DNA of 64,000 nucleotides from Hyphomicrobiales bacterium (GTDB lineage Bacteria > Pseudomonadota > Alphaproteobacteria > Rhizobiales > Beijerinckiaceae). The stretch lies in NCBI GenBank assembly GCA_027484655.1, contig JAIXSM010000003.1, positions 60,953 to 124,952 of the forward strand, written 5' to 3'. Positions 1-7,369 of the stretch are shown here, one piece after another; within the stretch, counting starts at the first letter, position 1; every line of letters starts with the position of its first letter. Below the pieces are notes generated by a model, which was given only the letters and a program-made list of their open reading frames with translations, did not search any database and was not told where the DNA came from. A program made the translations under genes and the position numbers.

Positions 1-419
1 CCACCCTCGTAGCCGTAGCGCCGCAGTTCCGGCAGGGCCGCGCGACCGAAAGTGGCCGTGGTCGCCACAGACGAGCCGCAGATGGCGCCGAAACCGGTGC
101 AAGAGATGATAACCGCATACGCAAGCCCGCCGCGCAGACGCCCAACGAGCGCGGCCGCGGCGCGAAACAATTTGGTGGAAAGGCCGGATTGCTCCGCGAG
201 AGCGCCCATCAGCACGAACAGCGGAATCACCGAGAGCGTGTAGTTGGCGAACTGGTGATACGAGTTGGTCTTCATGTACGCGAGAAACGCGTGCCAGCTC
301 GACAGATAGGCGTAGCCCGCAGCTCCTGTGGCGAGCATCGCCAGCCCCACGGGCATCCGCGCGGCGATCAGCGCCAGCAGAACGGCAAAACCGCCAACGC
401 CCAGCCATGCCTCGGTCAT
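1..419 (-). CDS. dctM: TRAP transporter large permease DctM, partial
   Basis: This is the first ~139 residues of the large membrane subunit of a tripartite ATP-independent periplasmic (TRAP) transporter; the 3' end lies beyond the window edge. The protein begins MTEAWLGVGGFAVLLALIAA and carries the DctM-typical PVGLAM, PLFVLMG and CTGFGAICGSSVATT stretches in hydrophobic helices of the inner membrane. Its ATG overlaps the dctQ stop codon as ATGA, so it is translationally coupled as the last gene of dctP-dctQ-dctM. DctM forms the ion-coupled translocation channel together with DctQ. The substrate is unknown; organic acids are usual for the family. Subunit identity is well supported by sequence and gene order. 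Confidence 0.9.
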   Translation of the reverse strand, partial: MTEAWLGVGGFAVLLALIAARMPVGLAMLATGAAGYAYLSSWHAFLAYMKTNSYHQFANYTLSVIPLFVLMGALAEQSGLSTKLFRAAAALVGRLRGGLAYAVIISCTGFGAICGSSVATTATFGRAALPELRRYGYEG

Positions 420-907
420 CGCGCCCGCCTCAGCAAGACGGTGGCAGCGGCGAGCGCCGCAAAGGCCAGCAGAGCCACAAGCGCCGTCGACACCGCAAGC
501 GCCGGCCAAAGCGCGAGCCGCGCCACCATGGTCTCCTCGCCCGAGCGCCACGCATCGACCACGCCGGGCCACATGGCCCAGCCAATTGCGCCCATCATGA
601 GCGCGTAGACGAGATCCCACGCGGCGTCGATGCGCTCACGCGCCCTCATGGACAGGCGGGCGGTGAAGGCGTCCACGACGATGTTCGCGCGCTCCGTCTG
701 GCAGAACGGCAGGAAGGCGAACACCGCGAGCGCCGTCCCCATCTGCACGAACTCGAAGTCGCCGGGCACGGGCATGCCGGACACCCACCGCATCGCGACA
801 CTCGTCGTCACGAGCGCCGCGAGCGCGCAAACCAGCGCCCCGCCGCACAGCGCCACGGCGCGGGTGATGCGGGCAAGGAGCGAGGCCGCTGGGGGTTCGG
901 GTATCAC
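416..907 (-). CDS. dctQ: TRAP transporter small permease DctQ
   Basis: About 163 residues with four predicted membrane helices, the size and topology of the DctQ subunit. The core 'VPGDFEFVQMGTALAVFAFLPFCQ' region matches the DctQ family pattern (E-hydrophobic-FLPFCQ). The start is GTG, overlapping the dctP stop as GTGA, and its own stop overlaps the dctM ATG. All three genes are therefore tightly coupled in the order binding protein, small permease, large permease. DctQ assists the large permease DctM in the inner membrane. Assignment rests on size, motif and context. Confidence 0.88.
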   Translation of the reverse strand: MIPEPPAASLLARITRAVALCGGALVCALAALVTTSVAMRWVSGMPVPGDFEFVQMGTALAVFAFLPFCQTERANIVVDAFTARLSMRARERIDAAWDLVYALMMGAIGWAMWPGVVDAWRSGEETMVARLALWPALAVSTALVALLAFAALAAATVLLRRAR

Positions 908-1956
908 GCGGCGTTCTTTGCGATGCGCTTGCGCACATCCTCAATGAGCGCAAGACCATCGGCGCCGCGGGCTTTCATCTGCTCCGCCCATTGGGCGTGG
1001 ATGGGCTCGCAGGCCTTCATCCACAAGACTTTATCGGCCTCGGACAGCGTCGCGAACGTGTTGCGCCCACCCTTGCGCACGGCGGCCTCAACTTCCGCGC
1101 TCGATGCGTCAGAGGAGGCGCCAGCGGCGCGCGCGAACGTCCCGCCGGTTGTGTCATCGATGATCTGGCGGAATTCGACCGGCAGCCCTTCAAAGCGCGC
1201 CTTGTTCATGACCATGAAGAAGGTCGCTGTGTAGAGCGTCGGGTTGCCGGGAACGTCGAGATGATTGCGCGCGAGATCCGGCAACTTGATGGACGGCGCC
1301 ACCTCCCACGGCACGACGGCGCCGTCGAGCACCCGCTGGGCGAGGCTTTCCGGCACCTGCGTCACCGGCATTCCGATGGGCGCGGCGCCTGCCGCCCGCA
1401 ACGCCTCGCCGGCAAGGCGCGTGGGAAACCGCAGCTTGAGGCCCTTCAGGTCAGCGAGGGACTCCATCTTCCGCGTGGCATGGATCACGCCGCCGTCATG
1501 GCACCAGAAGGACAGAAGCTTCACGTCCCGCGTGTCGGCGCCCAGATGGGCCTGCGCGAACTCCCACGCGGCCGGAGACGTAACGGCGCTGCGCCGGTCA
1601 GCGATGAAGGGCAGCTCGAAGGCTTCCGTCATGGGAAAGCGTCCGGGCGTATAGCCGGGCAGCGTGTAGACGATATCAACCACGCCGTCGCGGGCCTGAT
1701 CGAACAGTTGCGGCGGCGTTCCCCCCAGTTGCATGGCGGGAAACACCTGCACGCGCAGCTTGCCCTGCGATGCAGCTTCAACCTGTTTCGCCCAGGGCGC
1801 GATGACGCGGGCGTGGACGTTGGAGACAGCCGGCAAAAAATGATGGAGGCGCAGGGTGATGGCGGCCTGCGCCCGGGCCCCGCTCACGCGCAGGACCGCA
1901 GGGGCGGCGATCAGGCCGGCCGCCGCGGCCATGAGCTGTCGTCTTGTGAGTGTCAT
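904..1956 (-). CDS. dctP: TRAP transporter periplasmic substrate-binding protein DctP
   Basis: About 350 residues. The chosen ATG gives a signal peptide with a twin-arginine-like TRRQLMA followed by a hydrophobic stretch and an Ala-X-Ala cleavage site (GARAQA), so export through Tat is plausible. An upstream in-frame extension of ~46 residues is rejected because it is low-complexity and would bury the signal. The mature part has the DctP features 'HHFLPAVSNVHARVIAPWAKQ', 'VDIVYTLPGYTPGRFP' and 'KMESLADLKGLKLRFP', the last containing the conserved substrate-carboxylate Arg region. It captures the substrate in the periplasm for DctQM. The gene is divergent from the TPP enzyme at 2099, with a 142-bp shared intergenic region. 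Confidence 0.9.
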   Translation of the reverse strand: MTLTRRQLMAAAAGLIAAPAVLRVSGARAQAAITLRLHHFLPAVSNVHARVIAPWAKQVEAASQGKLRVQVFPAMQLGGTPPQLFDQARDGVVDIVYTLPGYTPGRFPMTEAFELPFIADRRSAVTSPAAWEFAQAHLGADTRDVKLLSFWCHDGGVIHATRKMESLADLKGLKLRFPTRLAGEALRAAGAAPIGMPVTQVPESLAQRVLDGAVVPWEVAPSIKLPDLARNHLDVPGNPTLYTATFFMVMNKARFEGLPVEFRQIIDDTTGGTFARAAGASSDASSAEVEAAVRKGGRNTFATLSEADKVLWMKACEPIHAQWAEQMKARGADGLALIEDVRKRIAKNAA

Positions 1957-2098
1957 TGGTGTGCCCCCGCCCGCGCGCCAACGCGCCGCGTGGGGGTAGG
2001 TAGCACCCTCGCCCGCCGATGCAACCGGCACAGCCGCTCGCGTTCCTTGACCCGCCGGAGCCGGGCGTCCGACAATGGCGGCGGGAGGAAGCAAACAT

Positions 2099-3793
2099 AT
2101 GAAAAACCGTCTTGATGGGGGCGAAGCGACGCTCGATGCGTTCAGGCGTCTGGGGATCGACTACATCATGTCGTCGCCCGGCTCCGAGTGGAGCCCCGTC
2201 TGGGAGGCGATGTCGCGCCAGACAGAGAGCCATGCTGCCGGCCCCCGCTTTCTGGACTGCTGGCACGAGACCCTCGCCGTGGACATGGCGCTGGGCTACA
2301 CAGCCTTCACCGGCAAGATGCAGGCGGTTCTCCTGCACGCCGGCGTCGGCCTCATGCATGGCGCCATGGGATTGCTCACCGCGACCAAGGCCGAACTGCC
2401 GATGCTGGTGCTGTCCGGCGAATCCACGACCTACGGCGACGATCCCCAAATCCCCGTTGAGCCTCAATGGTATGGCGGCGTCAGCGAGGGCGGCGCACAC
2501 CGGTTCGTGGCGCCCGTGGTGAAGTACGCCACGCACGCAGCCCATGGGGCCACCCTCGTCAACACCATCGCCCGCGCTGGCGAGATCGCCCAGCGTCTGC
2601 CGCGCGGCCCAGCGTATGTGAACGTTGCGCTTGAGGCCATGCTGGCCGACTGGCGCAAGCCCGAGGAGAGCCGCCCCTACCCGCCCGCCCCGCGCACCCG
2701 GCCCCTGCCGGAGGATGTGGAGGCTGTCGCGGCGCTTGTCCGCGCGGCGTCGAAGCCCGTGATCGTGACGGAGGCCGCCGGCCGTGATCCTGCCGGGTTC
2801 GAAGCCTTGTCGGCGTTCGCCGCCGATCTCGCGATTCCCGTCATCGCAGTGCGCGGCGCGCCCTACACAAACCTCGCCCGCAGCCACGAGATGTGGGCCG
2901 GCTACGCTGAGTTCTCCCACCTGGACGAGGCGGACCTGATCCTTGTCGTCGAGGCGCGCACGCCGTTCAATCCGCCCTCACGGCGCCCGGGCACAGGCCC
3001 TGTCGTCGTCATCGGAGAGAACCCGCTGAAGACGCATCTGGGCTATCAGGTGCTGCACGCCGATCATTATCTGGAAGGCGACTGCGCGAGCGCCCTCGAT
3101 CTTCTGCGCAACGCGGCCCTGCAAGGCGCCGATACACACGCCATCGCAGAACGTCGGACGCGCTGGCGGGCGAACCACGAGGCCCTGCTGGCGCGCCTGA
3201 ACGCGGACGAGGAAAAGTCCCTCGCCAGCGGCAAGATCGACGCCGTTGCGCTGGCGGCCATCGCCGCGCGCTGCTTGCCGGCTGACGCCATCATCTGCGA
3301 TGAAACGATCACGCACATGCCCGTCATGCGCGCACACCTGCCGCTCGATGCGCCGCAGAGTTTCTTCCGCGTCACCGGCGGCGCGCTCGGCCAGGGCATC
3401 GGCGTCGCGCTCGGCGTGAAACTCGCCGCGCCGGAGCGTCCTGTCGTGCTGTTCGTTGGCGATGGCTCGTTTCTCTACAACCCGATCATACAGGCGCTCG
3501 GCGCCTCGAAAGCGCACGGGCTGCCGATCACCATTGTGGTGTGCAACAACCGCCGCTACGAAGCTATGCGCAAGGGCCACGTAATCTATTACGCAGGCGG
3601 CGTCGCCGACACGACGCGCTTTCACCACGGCGTGGAGATTGATGGCCCCGAGTATCAGGATCTCGGCCAGCACTTCGGTTTCTTCGGCGCGAAGGTTGGC
3701 AACGCGGACGAACTCGCCCGCGCCTTCGCCGATGCGCTGGCCGCCAACGCGCAGGGACGCACCGCGATCCTGAATGTCGAAATGATCCGATAA
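2099..3793 (+). CDS. Thiamine-diphosphate-dependent decarboxylase/synthase-like enzyme
   Basis: A 564-residue protein with the three-domain layout of acetolactate synthase, benzoylformate decarboxylase and related enzymes. The N-terminal pyrimidine-binding domain has PGSEWSPVWEAM, a candidate position for the activating Glu. A central domain follows, and the C-terminal PP domain has the diphosphate/Mg motif GDGSFLYNP followed ~25 residues later by NN. GGALGQGIG is also typical. The ATG is preceded by GGGAGGA. The gene is divergent from a TRAP operon and followed 12 bp later by a Bug-type binding protein, so it probably acts on an imported 2-oxo acid. Acetolactate synthase, benzoylformate decarboxylase or a sulfo-/phosphonopyruvate decarboxylase-like role cannot be separated from sequence alone. 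Confidence 0.85.
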   Translation: MKNRLDGGEATLDAFRRLGIDYIMSSPGSEWSPVWEAMSRQTESHAAGPRFLDCWHETLAVDMALGYTAFTGKMQAVLLHAGVGLMHGAMGLLTATKAELPMLVLSGESTTYGDDPQIPVEPQWYGGVSEGGAHRFVAPVVKYATHAAHGATLVNTIARAGEIAQRLPRGPAYVNVALEAMLADWRKPEESRPYPPAPRTRPLPEDVEAVAALVRAASKPVIVTEAAGRDPAGFEALSAFAADLAIPVIAVRGAPYTNLARSHEMWAGYAEFSHLDEADLILVVEARTPFNPPSRRPGTGPVVVIGENPLKTHLGYQVLHADHYLEGDCASALDLLRNAALQGADTHAIAERRTRWRANHEALLARLNADEEKSLASGKIDAVALAAIAARCLPADAIICDETITHMPVMRAHLPLDAPQSFFRVTGGALGQGIGVALGVKLAAPERPVVLFVGDGSFLYNPIIQALGASKAHGLPITIVVCNNRRYEAMRKGHVIYYAGGVADTTRFHHGVEIDGPEYQDLGQHFGFFGAKVGNADELARAFADALAANAQGRTAILNVEMIR

Positions 3794-3805
3794 AAGGAGG
3801 AAATC

Positions 3806-4837
3806 TTGTCGCTTCTGAAAAGCCTTACCGCCGGCGCCCTCGCCTTCGGCGCGCTCACCTCAGCCGCCAACGCGCAGGATCCCGCCGCGTTCTACAAGGG
3901 CAGAACCGTTGTCATCGTCATCGGCGCTGCGCCGGGCGGCGGCTACGACACGTACGGCCGCCTGATCGCGCGGCACATCGGCAAGCACATTCCCGGCGCG
4001 CCCGCCGTGACGCCCAGCAACATGCCCGGCGCCGGCAGCATCGTGGCGGCTGCGGCCATCGCCAACACCATGCCAAAGGATGGCACACACATCGGCGCCA
4101 TCTACGCCAGCGCCATGCTGGAGCCGCTGCTGGGCGACGGCTCCCGTCTCAAGTTCGATCCCAGCAAGCTCCAGAATCTCGGGTCCGCGAGCCGCGAGGT
4201 CTACACCTGCATCGCCCGCCCGGATGCAAAGGTCGCCTCGCTCGATGACGCCCGCAAGCAGGAGCTGATTGTCGGCGCGACTGCGGAAGGCGGCACGACC
4301 GTCGACTTCCCGCTCATGGCCAACCATTTTCTGGGCACGCGCCTGAAAGTTGTGCGCGGCTACAAGGGCTCCCGCGAGGTGACGCTGGCCATGGAGCGCG
4401 GCGAGGTGCAGGGCGCGTGCGGGCTCGCGTGGTCCACCCTCTCCGTGCAGTACCCGCGCCTGTTCGAGGACAAGCAGTTCGTCATGTTCGCGCAGGAGGA
4501 CATGAACGGCCACCCCGCGCTCACCGCGCGCGGCGTGCCGGTGACGGGCAAGCTGGCGAGCGGCGCGGAAGCCGTGGCGGCTTTGGAGTTGTTCTATTCG
4601 CAGAACGTGCTCGGTCGCCCGTACGTGGTCGCCGCCGAGGTTCCCAAGGACCGCGCGCTCGCCCTGCGCAAGGCGTTCATGGCCTCGCTCGAAGACGCCG
4701 AACTGCTGGCGGAAGCGAAAAAGCTCAACATCGACATCACGCCAACCTCTGGCGAGGATGTAGAGAAGCTGATCGAGAAGCTCTTCGCCACGCCGCCCGC
4801 GGTTGCGGAAACCGTGCGCAAGACTTTGGGGCGCTGA
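3806..4837 (+). CDS. Tripartite tricarboxylate transporter (Bug/TctC) substrate-binding protein
   Basis: A 343-residue periplasmic binding protein. Translation probably starts at TTG: a perfect AGGAGG lies at 3795-3800, five bases before it, and the frame gives a signal peptide ending ANA-QD. The Bug family pattern is visible as 'GAAPGGGYDTYGRLIARHI' and 'NMPGAGS' near the N-terminus. Such proteins deliver carboxylated compounds to a TctA/TctB permease or to a sensor. No TctA or TctB gene is in the window, so this is an orphan. It sits 12 bp after the TPP enzyme and is presumably co-transcribed with it. Family assignment is firm; the ligand is unknown. Confidence 0.88.
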   Translation: MSLLKSLTAGALAFGALTSAANAQDPAAFYKGRTVVIVIGAAPGGGYDTYGRLIARHIGKHIPGAPAVTPSNMPGAGSIVAAAAIANTMPKDGTHIGAIYASAMLEPLLGDGSRLKFDPSKLQNLGSASREVYTCIARPDAKVASLDDARKQELIVGATAEGGTTVDFPLMANHFLGTRLKVVRGYKGSREVTLAMERGEVQGACGLAWSTLSVQYPRLFEDKQFVMFAQEDMNGHPALTARGVPVTGKLASGAEAVAALELFYSQNVLGRPYVVAAEVPKDRALALRKAFMASLEDAELLAEAKKLNIDITPTSGEDVEKLIEKLFATPPAVAETVRKTLGR

Positions 4838-4864
4838 TTTGATGGACGGGGGCTGGGCGCCGCC

Positions 4865-5593
4865 TCAGCCCTCGTCCGCCTCTTCACGTTTGCCGCGAAA
4901 GCCGGTGGCGAGCACGTACAACTCTGCGGAGTCCGCGCGGCTCGCTTTCGGCTTCACGTGCCGCACCACGGCGAAATCGCGCTTGAGCATGGTGAGCAGC
5001 TCACCCTCGGCGCCGCCCTGAAACACCTTGGCGACGAAGAAGCCGCCGGGCGCCAGCACCTCGCGCGCGAATTCCGCCGCAAGCTCCGCCAGATGCACAA
5101 TGCGCAGGTGGTCGGTCTTCTTGTGTCCGGTGGTGTTGGCGGCCATGTCGGACAAGACGGCGTCGGCCTCGCTGCCGAGCATCGCCTTCAGGCGCTCCGG
5201 CGCGTCGGGCTCCAGAAAGTCCATCACCGTGAACTCGACGCCGGCGATGGGCTCGATGTCGAGCAGGTCGATGCCCACGACCTTACCCTTGCCGGTGGCG
5301 GAGTTCACCTTTTTGGCGGCATACTGCGCCCAGCCGCCGGGGGCCGCGCCCAGATCGATAATCTTCTGGCCCGGCTTGAAGAAGTGGAAGCGCTCGTCGA
5401 GCTCGATGAGCTTGTAGACCGCGCGCGAGCGCCAGCCTTCGCGCCTGGCCGCGGCCACGTAGGGGTCGTTCAACTGGCGTTCCAGCCAGAGTTTTGATGA
5501 CATGGTGCGCTTGCCCGCGCTCTTCACGCGCACCTTGAGTGAGCGGCCGCCTTCGTGCCCGCTGCCGCCCGTAGGCCCCTTGGCTCCGGTCAT
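4865..5593 (-). CDS. rlmE: 23S rRNA (uridine-2'-O-)-methyltransferase RlmE (FtsJ/RrmJ)
   Basis: About 242 residues, slightly longer than the E. coli enzyme because of a basic, Gly-rich N-terminus. It methylates the 2'-O of a uridine in the A-loop of 23S rRNA using S-adenosylmethionine. The SAM motif is IIDLGAAPGGWAQ; the K-D-K-E catalytic set is seen as RSRAVYKLIEL, VLSDMAAN, FFVAKVFQGG and SAELYVLATGF. I place the start at the ATG that overlaps the stop of the upstream phosphatase gene as ATGA, rather than 33 bases further upstream inside that gene. The overlap indicates an operon with the Ppx/GppA gene. Its 3' end converges on the Bug gene with a 27-bp gap. Confidence 0.93.
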   Translation of the reverse strand: MTGAKGPTGGSGHEGGRSLKVRVKSAGKRTMSSKLWLERQLNDPYVAAARREGWRSRAVYKLIELDERFHFFKPGQKIIDLGAAPGGWAQYAAKKVNSATGKGKVVGIDLLDIEPIAGVEFTVMDFLEPDAPERLKAMLGSEADAVLSDMAANTTGHKKTDHLRIVHLAELAAEFAREVLAPGGFFVAKVFQGGAEGELLTMLKRDFAVVRHVKPKASRADSAELYVLATGFRGKREEADEG

Positions 5594-6846
5594 GGCGCGA
5601 TCTCTCGCACGCCGGCGTTTCGCCACGCTCCGTCCGCGCTCATCAGCTGAACCAATATCCCTTCCCGCAGCCCGCGATCAGCGATGCGCACGCGCTGCGC
5701 CGGAAACGCCCGGCGGATCGCCTCAAGAATGGCGCATCCCGCAAGCACAAGATCTGCGCGCTCGTGGCCGATGCAGCCATTCGCCGCGCGCTCCTCGTAG
5801 CTCATGTCGCGGAGTTGCGCGAGGGCTTCATCGATCTCCGCCTCCGCCATCCATAGGCCGTCTATGCGCCGGCGGTCATAGCGCAGCAGTCCCAGATGAA
5901 CGCCGGCGAGCGTGGTGACTGTTCCCGACGTCCCGAGCAGATGGAAGCGGGGGCAGCGTCCTTGCGCCTGCGCCTTCTCGACAAACGGGCCCAGAGCCTG
6001 CGCCACATGGGCGACCATGCCCTCGAACACACCGTCGTCAACATCATGGCCGCCAAACTTCTCGGCGAGGGTGACGACACCCATGGGCAACGAGGCCCAG
6101 ATGCGGATGCGCTCACGCAGAGACGGCGCCTCGTCCTCCCCGGAAAGCCAGACGATCTCCGTTGATCCGCCGCCGATGTCGAACAGTACGATGGCCTTCG
6201 CGTCCGGATCAGCGAGGGCGGCGCAACCGGCGGCGGCGAGATGCGCCTCGGTTTCGCGATCGACGATCTCAAGGTCGACGCCCAGTTCATCGGCCACCTG
6301 ATCGAGGAACGCGCCGCCGTTCTGGGCCGCGCGGCAGGCTTCCGTCGCAATCAGGCGCGAGCGCGTCACCCCGCGGGAACGCATCTTGTCGCGACAGACG
6401 GCAAGGGCCGCGATGGTGCGCCGGATCGCAGCCTCGCCCAGCCGGCCAGTATGGCTAAGCCCTTCGCCAAGGCGGACGATGCGCGAGAACGCATCGACAA
6501 TGCGAAACCCGTCGCTGGACGGGCGCGCGATCAGCAACCGGCAATTGTTGGTTCCAAGGTCCAGCGCAGCGTAGACGTGGCCATGATGACCATGGCCATG
6601 ATGGGGGTGGCCTGTGCCATGCGCATGCCCAGTCGCCTGCCCAGTCGCCTGCCCATGCGCCTGCCTCGCCCTGCCCTGCGCGTGGGACCGGCCGCCATCC
6701 GCGCCGCCGCGCTCCAGCGTCTCGTCCTGGGTTGGAGCCTGGGCATGACCGCGCGACACGGCGCGCGGCTGCGCCGTGGTCCCGTCGCCCACAAGCGGGC
6801 GAATCGCGGCCGGCGCGCCCGGGGCGCCGCTCCAATCGGTGGACAA
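5590..6846 (-). CDS. Ppx/GppA family exopolyphosphatase / pppGpp phosphohydrolase with His-rich N-terminal extension
   Basis: An ASKHA-fold phosphatase of the Ppx/GppA family. The actin-like phosphate-1 motif is AALDLGTNNCRLLIA, and the second nucleotide-binding motif is VLFDIGGGSTEIVWLS. Downstream, LLGTSGTVTTLAGVHL is also family-typical. Before the core domain lies an unusual ~95-residue extension with Gln/Ala/Thr-Gly repeats and a His cluster (HPHHGHGHHGH). The start is uncertain: I chose TTG at 6846, which has GAGGAG seven bases upstream; reading further upstream runs antisense into the tRNA-Gln gene and is rejected. Alternative starts nearer the core are possible. It is coupled to rlmE by ATGA overlap. 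Substrate (polyphosphate or pppGpp) is not decidable here. Confidence 0.8.
   Translation of the reverse strand: MSTDWSGAPGAPAAIRPLVGDGTTAQPRAVSRGHAQAPTQDETLERGGADGGRSHAQGRARQAHGQATGQATGHAHGTGHPHHGHGHHGHVYAALDLGTNNCRLLIARPSSDGFRIVDAFSRIVRLGEGLSHTGRLGEAAIRRTIAALAVCRDKMRSRGVTRSRLIATEACRAAQNGGAFLDQVADELGVDLEIVDRETEAHLAAAGCAALADPDAKAIVLFDIGGGSTEIVWLSGEDEAPSLRERIRIWASLPMGVVTLAEKFGGHDVDDGVFEGMVAHVAQALGPFVEKAQAQGRCPRFHLLGTSGTVTTLAGVHLGLLRYDRRRIDGLWMAEAEIDEALAQLRDMSYEERAANGCIGHERADLVLAGCAILEAIRRAFPAQRVRIADRGLREGILVQLMSADGAWRNAGVREIAP
6628..6663. repeat. Three tandem 12-bp units inside the phosphatase gene
   Basis: Two identical 12-bp units (cccagtcgcctg) are followed by a third differing in three bases. 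They lie in frame in the N-terminal extension of the Ppx/GppA gene and encode the minus-strand peptide repeats QATG-QATG-HAHG. In-frame expansion or contraction would change only the length of the linker. Confidence 0.85.
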
Positions 6847-7038
6847 GCTCTTGCTCCTCGCCGCAGGAATTCTGCGACATTTCCACCTTGATGTAAGCAC
6901 GCGCCCCCAGCGGCGCCAAGGGCGGTTGCGGGCCCGCCACGCTTGCCCACACGCAAGTCGCGCACCCCCCTCGTAAATGAGTTGCGCTCCGTGCGCGACG
7001 TTGCTATCTAGCCCCTCGCCAGCGGCCACGCCGCCTGC

Positions 7039-7112
7039 TGGGGGATAGTTCAACGGTAGAACAGCGGACTCTGACTCCGTTAATCTTGGTTCGAATCCAG
7101 GTCCCCCAGCCA
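7039..7112 (+). tRNA. tRNA-Gln (anticodon CTG)
   Basis: A 74-nt cloverleaf including an encoded CCA. The acceptor arm TGGGGGA pairs with TCCCCCA, the D-arm region is TAGTTCAACGGTAGAACA, the anticodon loop is CTCTGAC (CTG reads CAG, Gln), and the T-arm contains GGTTCGAATCC. It is the classic Gln tRNA sequence and lies between the Ppx/GppA gene and a coiled-coil gene, on the strand opposite to both. The 257 bp after it (7113-7369) hold no gene I can support and no visible integration site. Confidence 0.97.
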
Positions 7113-7369
7113 AATTCACCCGGTCAATCCGCGCAATGCGCCGACGTTTTCCTTAGCCTCGCGCATTCTGGTTGCGTGAGCGCGCCGGTTTGTTGGCCGT
7201 TTCCGCGTGGCGAGCCTCGAGCGAAAACCGACCCTATTGCATCGGGCTAGCCGCTCCAGATTGTTGTTTTACGATCAGGCTTTCGACCAAACGGCATCCG
7301 CTTGGCCGGTTGCTCAAGCGGCGTTCAGGACCGGAGCCGGGACGGCGAGCGTTCTGAGGCTGCGCCGCG

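Noticed and set aside
1778..2920. 380-residue minus-strand frame overlapping dctP and the TPP enzyme
   Set aside because: It runs antisense through the TPP gene and in another frame of dctP, with no recognisable domain.
6847..7119. N-terminal extension of the Ppx/GppA frame (begins MNLAGGPGFEPRLTESESAV)
   Set aside because: This peptide is the antisense translation of the tRNA-Gln gene, a common annotation artefact; the coding start must lie downstream.
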